Source: Clostridia bacterium (GTDB taxonomy: Bacteria; Bacillota; Clostridia; Oscillospirales; Acutalibacteraceae). From it: a stretch of 64,000 nucleotides of DNA. The stretch lies in contig JAFXGM010000041.1 of assembly GCA_017513195.1 (NCBI GenBank), positions 1 to 64,000 on the forward strand. Reading direction: 5' to 3'. How positions within the stretch are numbered: position 1 is the first letter of the stretch; each line of letters opens with the position of its first letter. The notes under the pieces were generated by a model. That model was not told the origin of the DNA, searched no databases, and worked only from the letters and a program-made list of their open reading frames with translations. Positions 41,035 to 48,975 of this stretch are shown here, in pieces. The position numbers were made by a program, and so were the translations under genes.

Positions 41035-41945
41035 GCAAACTACTAAAAGTTACCTCTTCGCCGCATATTCGCCACGAAGACTCGACACGCGGCATTATGC
41101 TTGACGTTATTATTGCGTTGTTACCTGCCGCTATCTACGGTTGCATACTCTTTGGCTTGCGGGCAGCAATTATACTAGTAGTAACGGTAGCCACCGCTGT
41201 AGCTAGTGAGGCTATATGGAATTTAGCCCTTAAAAAGCCTCAAACCATCGGCGATTGTTCGGCAATTCTTACCGGTCTTTTACTCGGTATGAACCTAAGC
41301 TCGCAAACTCCTGTTTGGATTGCGGCTATCGGTAGCGTGGTTGCAATTATTGTTGTAAAGCAGATGTTTGGCGGACTCGGCTTTAACTTTGCAAACCCTG
41401 CAATGACAGCTCGAATTGTATTGCTTGTTTCTTTTGCAGGTCAAATGTCGAATTACGTATCACCTATAGATGCAGTAACTACCGCTACTCCACTTGCTAA
41501 CAACACCCCTATTACTTTAAAAGAATTGTTCTTTGGTATGCACAGTGGTGCAATTGGTGAAACATCATCATTCTTGCTTATTATTGGCGGATTATATCTA
41601 ATGCTTCGCCGCGTTATAAAGCCAATTATTCCTGTTGCATTTATTGGCACTGTGGCTATTGCAACACTTATTGCAGGCGGAGATTTAAAACTTGCCATCT
41701 TCGGTGGTGGCTTAATGCTTGGTGCTATATTTATGGCTACAGACTACGTAACCACACCTACTACTGACCTCGGTAAACTTGTATTTGGTATTGGTTGCGG
41801 TCTTATTACCTTTGTTATAAGACAGTTTGGTGCCTTACCAGAGGGTGTTTCATACGCAATATTACTTATGAACATTTTAACACCTCACATAAATCGACTT
41901 ACACTTTCTAAGCCCTTTGGTGCAAAGGAGGTGGCAAAATCGTGA
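41031..41945 (+). CDS. rnfD: Rnf electron transport complex subunit D
   Basis: Integral membrane, flavin-carrying subunit. The 304-residue protein has SSPHIRHEDSTRGIMLDVIIALLPA at the N-terminus, ten or so membrane helices, GLGFNFANPAMTARI (about 118-132) and the covalent FMN site FMATDYVTTPTT (about 235-246), where the second Thr of the TT pair region accepts FMN. It overlaps rnfG by 4 bases. Confidence 0.95.
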   Translation: MSKLLKVTSSPHIRHEDSTRGIMLDVIIALLPAAIYGCILFGLRAAIILVVTVATAVASEAIWNLALKKPQTIGDCSAILTGLLLGMNLSSQTPVWIAAIGSVVAIIVVKQMFGGLGFNFANPAMTARIVLLVSFAGQMSNYVSPIDAVTTATPLANNTPITLKELFFGMHSGAIGETSSFLLIIGGLYLMLRRVIKPIIPVAFIGTVAIATLIAGGDLKLAIFGGGLMLGAIFMATDYVTTPTTDLGKLVFGIGCGLITFVIRQFGALPEGVSYAILLMNILTPHINRLTLSKPFGAKEVAKS

Positions 41946-42604
41946 AAAAAATACTTGATAAAATCACAGCATTTTACAAAAAAATAAGCGACGTTGCCAC
42001 ACCTACCGCTATTTTAGCAATTATTTGTATTGTTGTAACGTTGGCACTAAGTTCTGCAAATCTACTTACAAAAGGCACCATTAAAGAGCTGCAAATAAAG
42101 AATGAAAATGCGGCAAGACAAAAGTTAATGGATGGTGACTACGAAGAAGCAAAAATTACAATTGATGGTAATGAAATTAACTATCACGTTGTAAAAGACA
42201 AAACTGACGGTAAAATTGTCGGTTATATCTTTAAAACTGCTGCTAAAGGTTATGGCGGCGAAATCACGGTTATGACCGCCATAAACGCCGACGCATCTGT
42301 TGCCGCAGTAGAAATACTTGATGCTTCGGGCGAAACCCCCGGTCTTGGACAAAATGTTACAAAAGAAAGCTTTTATGGTCAGTTTGAAGGTCACCCACAT
42401 GATATTGTTGCAGTAAAGGGTGGCGCAGCTGATAAAGTTAAAAACGAGATTAACGCTGTTACGGGCGCTACAATCAGTTCAAAAGCAGTAACAGGGGCTG
42501 TAAACGAAGCTATTAATTACGCAATAAAGGTAATCGAAACAAATGGTGATGATAACGCCATTATTATGCAAAGCTTTTTACCGGAGGGGGATGAACTTAA
42601 ATGA
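41942..42604 (+). CDS. rnfG: Rnf electron transport complex subunit G
   Basis: Membrane-anchored flavoprotein subunit facing outward. The 220-residue protein has one N-terminal helix (about 22-42), an FMN-binding domain with GYGGEITVMTAI, GETPGLGQNVTKESF, and INAVTGATISSKAVT (about 166-180), whose Ser/Thr-rich GATISS is the covalent FMN-Thr motif. GTG start after GGAGGTGG; overlaps rnfD and rnfE. Confidence 0.94.
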   Translation: MKKILDKITAFYKKISDVATPTAILAIICIVVTLALSSANLLTKGTIKELQIKNENAARQKLMDGDYEEAKITIDGNEINYHVVKDKTDGKIVGYIFKTAAKGYGGEITVMTAINADASVAAVEILDASGETPGLGQNVTKESFYGQFEGHPHDIVAVKGGAADKVKNEINAVTGATISSKAVTGAVNEAINYAIKVIETNGDDNAIIMQSFLPEGDELK

Positions 42605-43326
42605 AATCTAAAAATTTAAATATTTTTACAAATGGTATCATTAAGGAAAACCCTGTTTTACGTCTTATGCTTGGCACCTGTCCTACCCTTGCAGTTACCA
42701 CTGCCGCTATAAACGGTATTGGCATGGGTGTTGCGGCAACAATAGTGTTGGTTTGCTCTAACCTTGTAATTTCCTTGCTTCGCAACTTTATTCCCGATAA
42801 AGTTCGTATTCCTGCTTTCATTACTGTAATCGCAGGTTTTGTAAGCGTGGTACAAATGCTTGTTAAAGCCTTTACCCCAACTCTCGACGAAGCACTTGGC
42901 GTATTTTTGCCACTTATAGTTGTAAACTGTATTATTTTGGCACGTGCTGAAATGTTTGCATCTAAAAACTCTGTACTTCCAAGCGTGCTTGACGGCTTAG
43001 GAATGGGCATTGGTTTTACCGCCACTCTTACTCTTATGGGTATGATTCGCGAGCTCTTGGGCGCAGGCACTTTATTCGGTATTACCGTTACTGCCGAGGT
43101 AATAGATCCAATGATAATATTTTTGCTTCCTCCGGGCGGTTTCTTTGTGTTTGGTATTTTGGTCGCTGTTTCAAATGCCATTGCCAAGCGCCAAGGCAAA
43201 CCCGTAGTAGAGCATTTAGGTTGCGCAAACTGCCCTGCCCGTGCAGGATGTCAAAATGCAGTATTAGAGGGCGATGCATCCCCTGCTTGTGAAAAAAATG
43301 AAAAGGTAGGTGACGGCAATGAGTAG
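42601..43326 (+). CDS. rnfE: Rnf electron transport complex subunit E with Cys-rich tail
   Basis: Polytopic membrane subunit, paired with RnfA. The 241-residue protein has NGIIKENPVLRLMLGTCPTLAVTTA (half of the membrane Fe-S site) and GLGMGIGFTATLTLMGMIRELLGAGTLFG (about 133-161). The last 45 residues after the final helix are hydrophilic and contain GCANCPARAGC plus one more Cys, an extension beyond the classical subunit that may bind metal. It overlaps rnfA by 8 bases. Confidence 0.94.
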   Translation: MKSKNLNIFTNGIIKENPVLRLMLGTCPTLAVTTAAINGIGMGVAATIVLVCSNLVISLLRNFIPDKVRIPAFITVIAGFVSVVQMLVKAFTPTLDEALGVFLPLIVVNCIILARAEMFASKNSVLPSVLDGLGMGIGFTATLTLMGMIRELLGAGTLFGITVTAEVIDPMIIFLLPPGGFFVFGILVAVSNAIAKRQGKPVVEHLGCANCPARAGCQNAVLEGDASPACEKNEKVGDGNE

Positions 43327-43906
43327 TACAACATCTATTGTGGCAATACTTCTTGCAGGAATTCTTACCGAAAATATGGTGCTTTCTCGCTTTATGGGTA
43401 TATGCCCTTTCCTAGGCGTTTCTAAAAAGGTTAATACCGCATTTTCTATGAGCATTGCCGTAACACTTGTTATGGTTATTGCAACGGCTGTAACCCATCC
43501 TATTTACACCTATTTCTTATTGCCCAACGAGTTAGAATATCTACAAACCGTTGTGTTTATTTTGGTTATCGCAGCTATAGTTCAGCTTATTGAAATTGTG
43601 CTTAAAAAATACATAAAACCAATTTACAACGCACTTGGTATTTACCTACCGCTTATTACAACAAACTGTGCGGTTTTAGGTATTACAACAATCAACATTG
43701 ACGATGGTCTTAATTTTGGATTATCACTTGTTAATGCATTGGCAGCAGGTATCGGCTTTATGCTTGCAATGATACTTTTTGCAGGTGTTCGTTCAAAGCT
43801 TGACACTGCCGATGTTCCCGAGTTTTTGAAGGGCTTGCCTATTACACTTATTGCTGCTGCAATAGTAGCATTGTCTTTCTTAGGCTTTGCCGGTATAGGA
43901 GGTTAA
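43319..43906 (+). CDS. rnfA: Rnf electron transport complex subunit A
   Basis: Polytopic membrane subunit that with RnfE holds the intramembrane 2Fe-2S cluster. The 195-residue protein has ILTENMVLSRFMGICPFLGVSKK (about 18-40) and LPLITTNCAVLGI (about 102-114), the conserved Cys segments. The ATG at 43319 has AGGTGA upstream; the frame's earlier start adds only three residues. Confidence 0.95.
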   Translation: MSSTTSIVAILLAGILTENMVLSRFMGICPFLGVSKKVNTAFSMSIAVTLVMVIATAVTHPIYTYFLLPNELEYLQTVVFILVIAAIVQLIEIVLKKYIKPIYNALGIYLPLITTNCAVLGITTINIDDGLNFGLSLVNALAAGIGFMLAMILFAGVRSKLDTADVPEFLKGLPITLIAAAIVALSFLGFAGIGG

Positions 43907-43910
43907 TGTT

Positions 43911-44678
43911 ATGAGTATTTTAATCCCTGTACTTATTGTTACCGTTATAGGTCTTTTGTTGGGCCTTGGCCTTGCCCTTGCGGCAAAATTTATGTCGGTT
44001 CCAACCGATGAACGTGAAGCAAAAATTCGCGAATGCTTGCCCGGCGCTAACTGTGGTGCTTGCGGATATACAGGCTGTGACGGCTATGCCGCCGCTATTG
44101 CCGCAGGCGAAGCTGAACCAGATAAATGTGCACCCGGCGGTGCAAATACCGCAAAGGCTTTGGGTGAGGTTTTGGGAATAGAGATTTCTACCACACCAAA
44201 GGTAGCCTTTGTTGCTTGTCAAAGAAATTCAAAAGAAAAATACGAATACACAGGCAAGCCTTCGTGCTTGTCGGCAAGTTTGGTGCACGGCGGCCCACTT
44301 GACTGCCAATTTGGTTGCATAGGGCTTGGCGACTGTGTTACCGCTTGTCAGTTTGGTGCTATTAGTATTCAAGACGGCAAGGTCGTTGTTTGTGAAGATT
44401 TGTGTGGCGGTTGCGGTTCTTGTGCTGCGGTTTGCCCAAAATCTCTTATATCTATCGTTCCAAAAAGCAGTAAAACCCGCGTGCTTTGCTCTAACTGTCA
44501 CAAGGGACCTAACGTTGTTAAGGTGTGTACTACTTCGTGTATTGCTTGCGGTATGTGCGTTAAAGCGTGTGAAAACGAGGCAATTACACTAGAAAACAAC
44601 GTTGCGGTAATAAACCCCGATAAATGCATAAACTGTGGTAAATGCAAAGACGCTTGTAAGAGAAAGGCTATTGTTTAA
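43911..44678 (+). CDS. rnfB: Rnf electron transport complex subunit B
   Basis: Ferredoxin-accepting Fe-S subunit. The 255-residue protein has an N-terminal membrane helix (about 3-25), the 4Fe-4S motif CLPGANCGACGYTGCDGYA (about 43-61), then ferredoxin-like clusters CGGCGSCAAVCP, CIACGMCVKAC and CINCGKCKDACKR up to the end. The number of clusters is larger than in E. coli RsxB and typical of clostridial RnfB. GGAGG precedes the start; rnf order C-D-G-E-A-B is complete. Confidence 0.95.
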   Translation: MSILIPVLIVTVIGLLLGLGLALAAKFMSVPTDEREAKIRECLPGANCGACGYTGCDGYAAAIAAGEAEPDKCAPGGANTAKALGEVLGIEISTTPKVAFVACQRNSKEKYEYTGKPSCLSASLVHGGPLDCQFGCIGLGDCVTACQFGAISIQDGKVVVCEDLCGGCGSCAAVCPKSLISIVPKSSKTRVLCSNCHKGPNVVKVCTTSCIACGMCVKACENEAITLENNVAVINPDKCINCGKCKDACKRKAIV

Positions 44679-44680
44679 AA

Positions 44681-45562
44681 ATGTCTATATTTCTCATTGT
44701 TGTACTGGTTTTACTTTATAGCCTTCAAACGCTGTTTTGTAAGTTTTATTCAGACAACTACAGTGGCAAAAAAGAACTTTCAAGCCCTGTTTTGTGCGTT
44801 ACTCAAAGTATTGCAATTGCTCTGATTAGTTTGGCATTTGCAGGTTTTGAATTCAAAATTTCGCCGGTATCTGTTATATTCGGTGCATTAAACGCAATAG
44901 TGCTTTTCGGCTACAACACCTCGCTTATAAAAGCGGGAGACCGCGGTTCTTATGCATTTATGAATATGATGATGCTGTTTGGTGGTATTTTTGTACCGCT
45001 TGTTTACACATCAATCACTACGGGCGAATTCCCTTCAACCATTGAGTGCATAGCAATAATTTCAATGATTATCGCCTGTGTTCTTATGAATATCGAAAAC
45101 ATCAAGCTTGGCGGTTCGAAACTGTCGTATTATGTTTTTTGCTTGCTGTTATTTATATTCAACGGTCTTTACGGCACCCTGCTTAAAGTGCAAGAACAAT
45201 ATAACGCTAGTGAAAGTCAGGAAATGGTTATCATTTCGTACGGACTTATGGGTGTTATAGCTTTGGTACAGTTACTTGCAAAGGAAAAGAAAGATACAGC
45301 GGCCGCTTTTCGCTTCAACAGAAAATGCGCATTGTTTTTAGCATTGTTTCTTATTATTTCCGGACTTGCGGTAAATGTGCTGGTATTGTTGTTGGGTTAT
45401 CTTAACGTAGCGGTACTTTATACCGTTGACAACGGCGGTGTTATGATGCTTTCGGCTCTTTATTCAATAACTCTTTTCAAAGAAAAAGCTACCCCGCTTA
45501 AGATTGTAGGAATTATAATCGCTGTAGCTAGTCTTTGTGTTCTTGGATATAATAGTATTTAA
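44681..45562 (+). CDS. EamA/DMT-type membrane transporter
   Basis: A 293-residue membrane protein with ten predicted helices in two repeats of five, the layout of drug/metabolite transporters. FGYNTSLIKAGDRGSYAFMNMMMLFGGIFVPL-like segments in the first half and LYTVDNGGVMMLSALYSITLFKEKAT in the second are typical of the repeat-end motif (shown here only in parts). The substrate is unknown. The start is 2 bases after rnfB and a terminator follows, so it is co-transcribed with rnf. Confidence 0.82.
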   Translation: MSIFLIVVLVLLYSLQTLFCKFYSDNYSGKKELSSPVLCVTQSIAIALISLAFAGFEFKISPVSVIFGALNAIVLFGYNTSLIKAGDRGSYAFMNMMMLFGGIFVPLVYTSITTGEFPSTIECIAIISMIIACVLMNIENIKLGGSKLSYYVFCLLLFIFNGLYGTLLKVQEQYNASESQEMVIISYGLMGVIALVQLLAKEKKDTAAAFRFNRKCALFLALFLIISGLAVNVLVLLLGYLNVAVLYTVDNGGVMMLSALYSITLFKEKATPLKIVGIIIAVASLCVLGYNSI

Positions 45563-45567
45563 CATTT

Positions 45568-45602
45568 AAAGGTCGGTTTTACATAAACCGACCTTTTATT
45601 TT
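45568..45602 (+). terminator. Terminator of the rnf operon
   Basis: Stem AAAGGTCGGTTT/AAACCGACCTTT with a 6-base loop, followed by TATTTTC. Confidence 0.9.
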
Positions 45603-45603
45603 C

Positions 45604-45631
45604 TTGACAAATTATTTGAATAATATATAAT
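45604..45631 (+). promoter_or_regulatory. Sigma-A promoter of galE
   Basis: TTGACA at 45604-45609, 16-base spacer, TATAAT at 45626-45631. GGGGGTG precedes the ATG by six bases. Confidence 0.85.
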
Positions 45632-45671
45632 TATATATGAAAATTTTATTTACTTCTTGGGGGTGCCTATT

Positions 45672-46685
45672 ATGGCAATATTACTTACCGGCGGCGCTGG
45701 CTACATAGGAAGTCACACCTGCGTTGAAATGCTTAATGCGGGGTATGACGTAATTGTTGTTGACAATCTTAACAACAGCAGCGTGGAATCTTTAAACCGT
45801 GTAGAAAAAATCACAGGCAAAAAAGTAAAATTTTATGAAGAAAACGTTTGTGATTATGATGCTCTTCGCAAAATTTTTAGCGAAAATAAGATTGATGCTG
45901 TAGTTCACTTTGCGGGTCATAAGGCTGTTGGCGAGTCTGTTCAAAAGCCGCTTATGTACTACAAGAACAACCTTGAAAGCACACATACACTTATTGAGGT
46001 TATGACCGAATTTAACGTTAAGAAGTTGGTATTCTCTTCTTCTGCCACCGTTTACGGCGCATCTACCGAAGTGCCGCTTGTAGAGGGTATGCCTTTGGGC
46101 GCTACAAACCCTTATGGCAGAACAAAGCTATTTATTGAAGAAATCTTGCGCGACCTTTACGTATCTGACAAGGATTGGTGTATCGCCCTTCTTCGTTACT
46201 TTAACCCAATCGGCGCTCACAAGAGCGGTCTTATTGGTGAAGATCCAAAAGGTATTCCAAACAACCTTATGCCTTACATTTCACAGGTTGCAGTTGGCAA
46301 ATTGAAAGAGCTTCACGTATTTGGCGACGACTACGATACCAAAGACGGCACAGGCGTGCGCGACTATATTCACGTAGTTGACCTTGCTATCGGTCACGTT
46401 AAGGCCGTTGGTTGGGCACTTAATAACCTTGGCTGTGAAGAAATTAACCTTGGTACAGGTAACGGTACAAGCGTACTTGAGCTTCGTGATGCATTTGTTA
46501 AAGCATCGGGCAAAGATGTGCCATACGTTGTTGACCCACGTCGCCCCGGCGACCTTGCCGAAGTTTACGCTAATGCCGACAAGGCTTATAACCTACTTGG
46601 TTGGAAGGCTGAGCGTGGCATAGAAGAAATGTGCGAGGACACATGGCGCTGGCAAAGCGGCAACCCTAACGGATACAAAGACTAA
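45672..46685 (+). CDS. galE: UDP-glucose 4-epimerase
   Basis: Interconverts UDP-glucose and UDP-galactose for surface polysaccharide and galactose use. The 337-residue SDR protein has [13 protein letters not shown] (NAD loop, about 4-16), [26 protein letters not shown] with the catalytic Ser (about 122-129), the Tyr-x3-Lys YGRTK (about 147-151), and [10 protein letters not shown] use the ATG at 45672 with GGGGGTG upstream; the extra five-residue start has none. It is a monocistron ended by a hairpin. Confidence 0.96.
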   Translation: MAILLTGGAGYIGSHTCVEMLNAGYDVIVVDNLNNSSVESLNRVEKITGKKVKFYEENVCDYDALRKIFSENKIDAVVHFAGHKAVGESVQKPLMYYKNNLESTHTLIEVMTEFNVKKLVFSSSATVYGASTEVPLVEGMPLGATNPYGRTKLFIEEILRDLYVSDKDWCIALLRYFNPIGAHKSGLIGEDPKGIPNNLMPYISQVAVGKLKELHVFGDDYDTKDGTGVRDYIHVVDLAIGHVKAVGWALNNLGCEEINLGTGNGTSVLELRDAFVKASGKDVPYVVDPRRPGDLAEVYANADKAYNLLGWKAERGIEEMCEDTWRWQSGNPNGYKD

Positions 46686-46692
46686 AACAGTT

Positions 46693-46719
46693 AATGCCCT
46701 GCTTTTTAGGCAGGGCATT
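46693..46719 (+). terminator. Hairpin after galE
   Basis: Stem AATGCCCTGC/GCAGGGCATT with a T-rich loop, but no T-run follows (ATATC), so termination may be incomplete and could feed into the tRNA gene. Confidence 0.65.
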
Positions 46720-46729
46720 ATATCAATAA

Positions 46730-46806
46730 CCGCTTGTGGCGCAGCTGGATAACGCAGCAGATTCCGATTCTGAAGAACGGGGGTTCGAATCCCTTCAAGC
46801 GGGCCA
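46730..46806 (+). tRNA. tRNA-Arg(CCG), CCA encoded
   Basis: A full cloverleaf fits: acceptor CCGCTTG/CAAGCGG (7 pairs), D arm GCGC/ACGC with a C-A closing mismatch, anticodon arm with loop TTCCGAT (anticodon CCG at 46764-46766), 5-base variable loop, T arm GGGGG/CCCTT with TTCGAAT loop and two G-T pairs, discriminator G and genomic CCA. Position 27-43 is G-A. It would read the CGG codon. Confidence 0.93.
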
Positions 46807-46807
46807 A
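46788..46807 (+). repeat. Direct repeat, copy 1 (tRNA-Arg 3' end)
   Basis: AATCCCTTCAAGCGGGCCAA, covering the 3' strand of the T and acceptor arms plus CCA; repeated exactly at 46981-47000. Confidence 0.95.
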
Positions 46808-46853
46808 TTATAACGGAGTGGTATCATAAAATACTGCTCCGTTATAATTTTTC
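46806..46853 (+). terminator. Terminator of tRNA-Arg
   Basis: A 13-bp perfect stem AATTATAACGGAG/CTCCGTTATAATT (46806-46818, 46837-46849), continued by four inner pairs, then TTTTT. Confidence 0.92.
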
Positions 46854-46861
46854 TACTTTGT

Positions 46862-46979
46862 GAAGGGATTCGAACAAGGGCGGTTTGTCGCAAGACAAAT
46901 TTCAACCTTTCGGTGAACGGTCGAAAAGCCCGTGGGCAACGAGCGTCAGCGAGGCGATAGCACACAGTAGTGTGCGGAA
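46862..46979. repeat. tRNA-linked palindromic segment with inverted T arm
   Basis: GAAGGGATTCGAAC (46862-46875) is the exact reverse complement of the tRNA T-arm region 46783-46796. Two further hairpins follow: TTTGTC/GACAAA (46884-46899) and GCACAC/GTGTGC (46960-46975). No coding frame is seen. Together with the second direct repeat it forms a 190-bp tRNA-derived insert in the otherwise gene-free 46807-47050. Confidence 0.75.
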
Positions 46980-46980
46980 A

Positions 46981-47000
46981 AATCCCTTCAAGCGGGCCAA
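46981..47000 (+). repeat. Direct repeat, copy 2 (duplicated tRNA 3' end, att-like)
   Basis: Exact 20-base copy of 46788-46807, 193 bases downstream, not preceded by the rest of a tRNA. This is the arrangement left by site-specific integration into a tRNA 3' end. Confidence 0.9.
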
Positions 47001-47002
47001 GA

Positions 47003-47038
47003 AAAAAACAGCAGACTCTAAAATAGAGTCTGCTGTTT
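47003..47038 (-). terminator. Terminator of the Asp23-family gene
   Basis: A 15-bp perfect stem AAACAGCAGACTCTA/TAGAGTCTGCTGTTT with a 3-base loop; a T-run follows on the minus strand. Confidence 0.92.
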
Positions 47039-47050
47039 ATATTTTATAAA

Positions 47051-47389
47051 TTATTCTTCCGGGAAGTCGATATCTTCAACGTTTACGGTAACACGTGTTA
47101 CTGCAGAACCGGTTGTTCCCTGAACCTTGTCTTTAATGTTTTGCTGAACGGCCTCTGCAACCTCACGAATATTTACATCCGAATCAACACAAATATATAC
47201 TGTAATACCAATAGCACCGTTAATGCTTTCTATTTTTACAGCCTTAACAACGCTTCTTGCTTTAACAGCGCCTCTGATATCAACCGCTTTTTTAGCGATG
47301 CCCTTAACGCCTTCAATTTCTAAAGCAGCTCGCTCGGTTAATTTTTCAAGAACCTCTGTACTAACGGAAAGTTGTGTTTTGTTTTCCAT
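47051..47389 (-). CDS. Asp23/Gls24 family envelope protein
   Basis: A 112-residue member of the Asp23 (DUF322) family, like YqhY of Bacillus. Visible core: VSTEVLEKLTERAALEIEGVKGIA at the N-terminus, then IGITVYICVDSDVNIREVAEAVQQNIKDKV and VTVNVEDIDF. Members associate with the membrane or regulate fatty-acid and cell-wall functions; the exact role here is unknown. It lies downstream of spoIIIAH, as yqhY does in Bacillus, but has its own vegetative promoter. Confidence 0.9.
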   Translation of the reverse strand: MENKTQLSVSTEVLEKLTERAALEIEGVKGIAKKAVDIRGAVKARSVVKAVKIESINGAIGITVYICVDSDVNIREVAEAVQQNIKDKVQGTTGSAVTRVTVNVEDIDFPEE

Positions 47390-47450
47390 TTTATTATCCT
47401 CCGTATATAAAAATCGTTAAATACTTATACGTATATATTATTGCAAATAC

Positions 47451-47479
47451 ATTGTAGCATAATTCTTACAACATTGCAA
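47451..47479 (-). promoter_or_regulatory. Sigma-A promoter of the Asp23-family gene
   Basis: Minus strand TTGCAA (47479-47474), 17-base spacer, TACAAT (47456-47451) with an upstream TGC extended -10. The perfect palindrome TATACGTATA (47426-47435) lies in the leader. Confidence 0.82.
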
Positions 47480-47481
47480 GA

Positions 47482-48021
47482 TTATTTTATTGTAACAATT
47501 TTTATATTACTAAGCGGTACATCCGTATGCGCTGTAACTATATCTTGAATCTGCAGAGTTTGAGACGTAGTAAGTCCTTCCGACTTTACTACAACGCTTA
47601 CTTCGCTTTCGCCTATTACAATCAACGATTTTTCAAAGCCTTTAGCTTTGATAAGAGTTTCTATATTATTAGCCTTTTCTATTTTTGCGGCAAGACTATT
47701 TAAATTTTTAAGCGCGGTATCACGTTCGGCAGTAGTTGCATTTGCTGATTTTAGTGTTTCCTCAATTGTTTCTTGAGCTTCGTCCAGCGCTTTTTGGCGG
47801 TCGCGTTTGGCGGTTTCAAAATAATCGGCGTTTGCATCTACATCGGCAGAAGTTTGTATTACCTCACCGCTTGCTATTTCATTGTCATCTACAAGTGTCG
47901 CCTGACCAAGATATTTTTCGCTTGAAGAGAATTTCATATTAAGCCACACTGCCGCACCAAGAGCTAAAACCATAAGCGTCAACACAACGTGATGTTTACC
48001 AAAAACTTTGCCTTTTTTCAT
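47482..48021 (-). CDS. spoIIIAH: Stage III sporulation protein AH
   Basis: Mother-cell membrane protein whose YscJ-like outer domain binds forespore SpoIIQ, forming the intercellular channel. The 179-residue protein has a basic start (KKGKVFGKHH), one membrane helix (about 12-29), a coiled-coil-rich stretch AKRDRQKALDEAQETIEETLKSA (two parts), and the ring domain with KGFEKSLIVIGESEVSVVVKSEGL. Last of the eight genes; it overlaps spoIIIAG by one base (TAATG). Confidence 0.93.
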   Translation of the reverse strand: MKKGKVFGKHHVVLTLMVLALGAAVWLNMKFSSSEKYLGQATLVDDNEIASGEVIQTSADVDANADYFETAKRDRQKALDEAQETIEETLKSANATTAERDTALKNLNSLAAKIEKANNIETLIKAKGFEKSLIVIGESEVSVVVKSEGLTTSQTLQIQDIVTAHTDVPLSNIKIVTIK

Positions 48022-48557
48022 TATTTCGTTCCTCCTGAAATATATACTCGTTTTGAAGTTATATTTAAAGCCGCAGTAACGGCATTTTTAATTTTGTCGG
48101 CGGTTGTTTTCAAGTTTCCACCTTTACATATAATTGCAACCCCTCGCACTTCGGGCATAATTTCGGTCACAACCAACGCCTGCTCGCCGCCATCAGCTGT
48201 TTTGACGGTGATGTACGACTGTTTTTTGCTTTCACTGCTTTGGTCGGTTGTGCTACCGGTAGAGCTTGACATATCGGTTTCGTCGGCACTTGCGTAGCTA
48301 TAGCGAATTCCGCTTTCAAGCGTTATAACAACGGTTGGATTCTGGTCGCCCGTAATACCTTTTACAATGTTTTCAATATCTTTTTTCAGTATTTCTGAAT
48401 ATTCTTCTACTGTGTATGTATTGGTATTGTCAAATCCCTTTGCCGATTCGTCCTCTCCACCAAATAAAGATGATATAAAAATAAGTCCTATTCCGCACAA
48501 TCCTATGATTATTAAATACTTTGGGTTTTGCATTATCTTTTTAATTTTTTCATTCAT
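48021..48557 (-). CDS. spoIIIAG: Stage III sporulation protein AG
   Basis: Forms a large ring in the mother-cell membrane of the SpoIIIA-SpoIIQ channel. The 178-residue protein has a short basic N-terminus, one helix (about 14-30), and an outward domain: YSEILKKDIENIVKGITGDQ, a Ser/Thr-rich insertion (SSSTGSTTDQSSES) and RGVAIICKGGNLKTTADKI with the ring-building fold. It overlaps spoIIIAF by 8 bases. Confidence 0.93.
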   Translation of the reverse strand: MNEKIKKIMQNPKYLIIIGLCGIGLIFISSLFGGEDESAKGFDNTNTYTVEEYSEILKKDIENIVKGITGDQNPTVVITLESGIRYSYASADETDMSSSTGSTTDQSSESKKQSYITVKTADGGEQALVVTEIMPEVRGVAIICKGGNLKTTADKIKNAVTAALNITSKRVYISGGTK

Positions 48558-48975
48558 TTATAACTACCACCTCGTAACTGTCAGACCCTATCACTTGCGT
48601 CACCTTTTGATGTGGCTCATCGGTATAAACAGTTACCCTATTTATAACTATGCTTCCATCGCTAATTTTATTAGTATCAACTGTAATTTTTCTAAAATTT
48701 ATACTTTTTTGAGTAAGCGCTTCACCAAACACCGTCTGAGCTGTAACAGCAACGTTTTGCTCGGTTAATATTTCGGTATGTTTTATATCATCAAACATAG
48801 ATAAATCGGGTGGCTTTATGCTAAGTGCCGCGCCTACCACCATGCACACGAAGCAAAGACAAAAAACATATTTAACAGACTTTGACATATTACCGGTTGG
48901 ACATAGCATATACAGCACCCCAAGCAATATACAACCACCGCAAAAGCTAACTATAAAAGAATTTATACCACTCAT
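48550..48975 (-). CDS. spoIIIAF: Stage III sporulation protein AF
   Basis: A 141-residue protein with two N-terminal membrane helices (about 5-24 and 32-51) and a soluble C-terminal domain. The segment LYMLCPTGNMSKSVKYVFCLCFVCMV fits the SpoIIIAF family (shown only in part: CPTGNMSKSVKYVF). Part of the SpoIIIA channel. The start overlaps the spoIIIAE stop as TAATG. Confidence 0.9.
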   Translation of the reverse strand: MSGINSFIVSFCGGCILLGVLYMLCPTGNMSKSVKYVFCLCFVCMVVGAALSIKPPDLSMFDDIKHTEILTEQNVAVTAQTVFGEALTQKSINFRKITVDTNKISDGSIVINRVTVYTDEPHQKVTQVIGSDSYEVVVINE

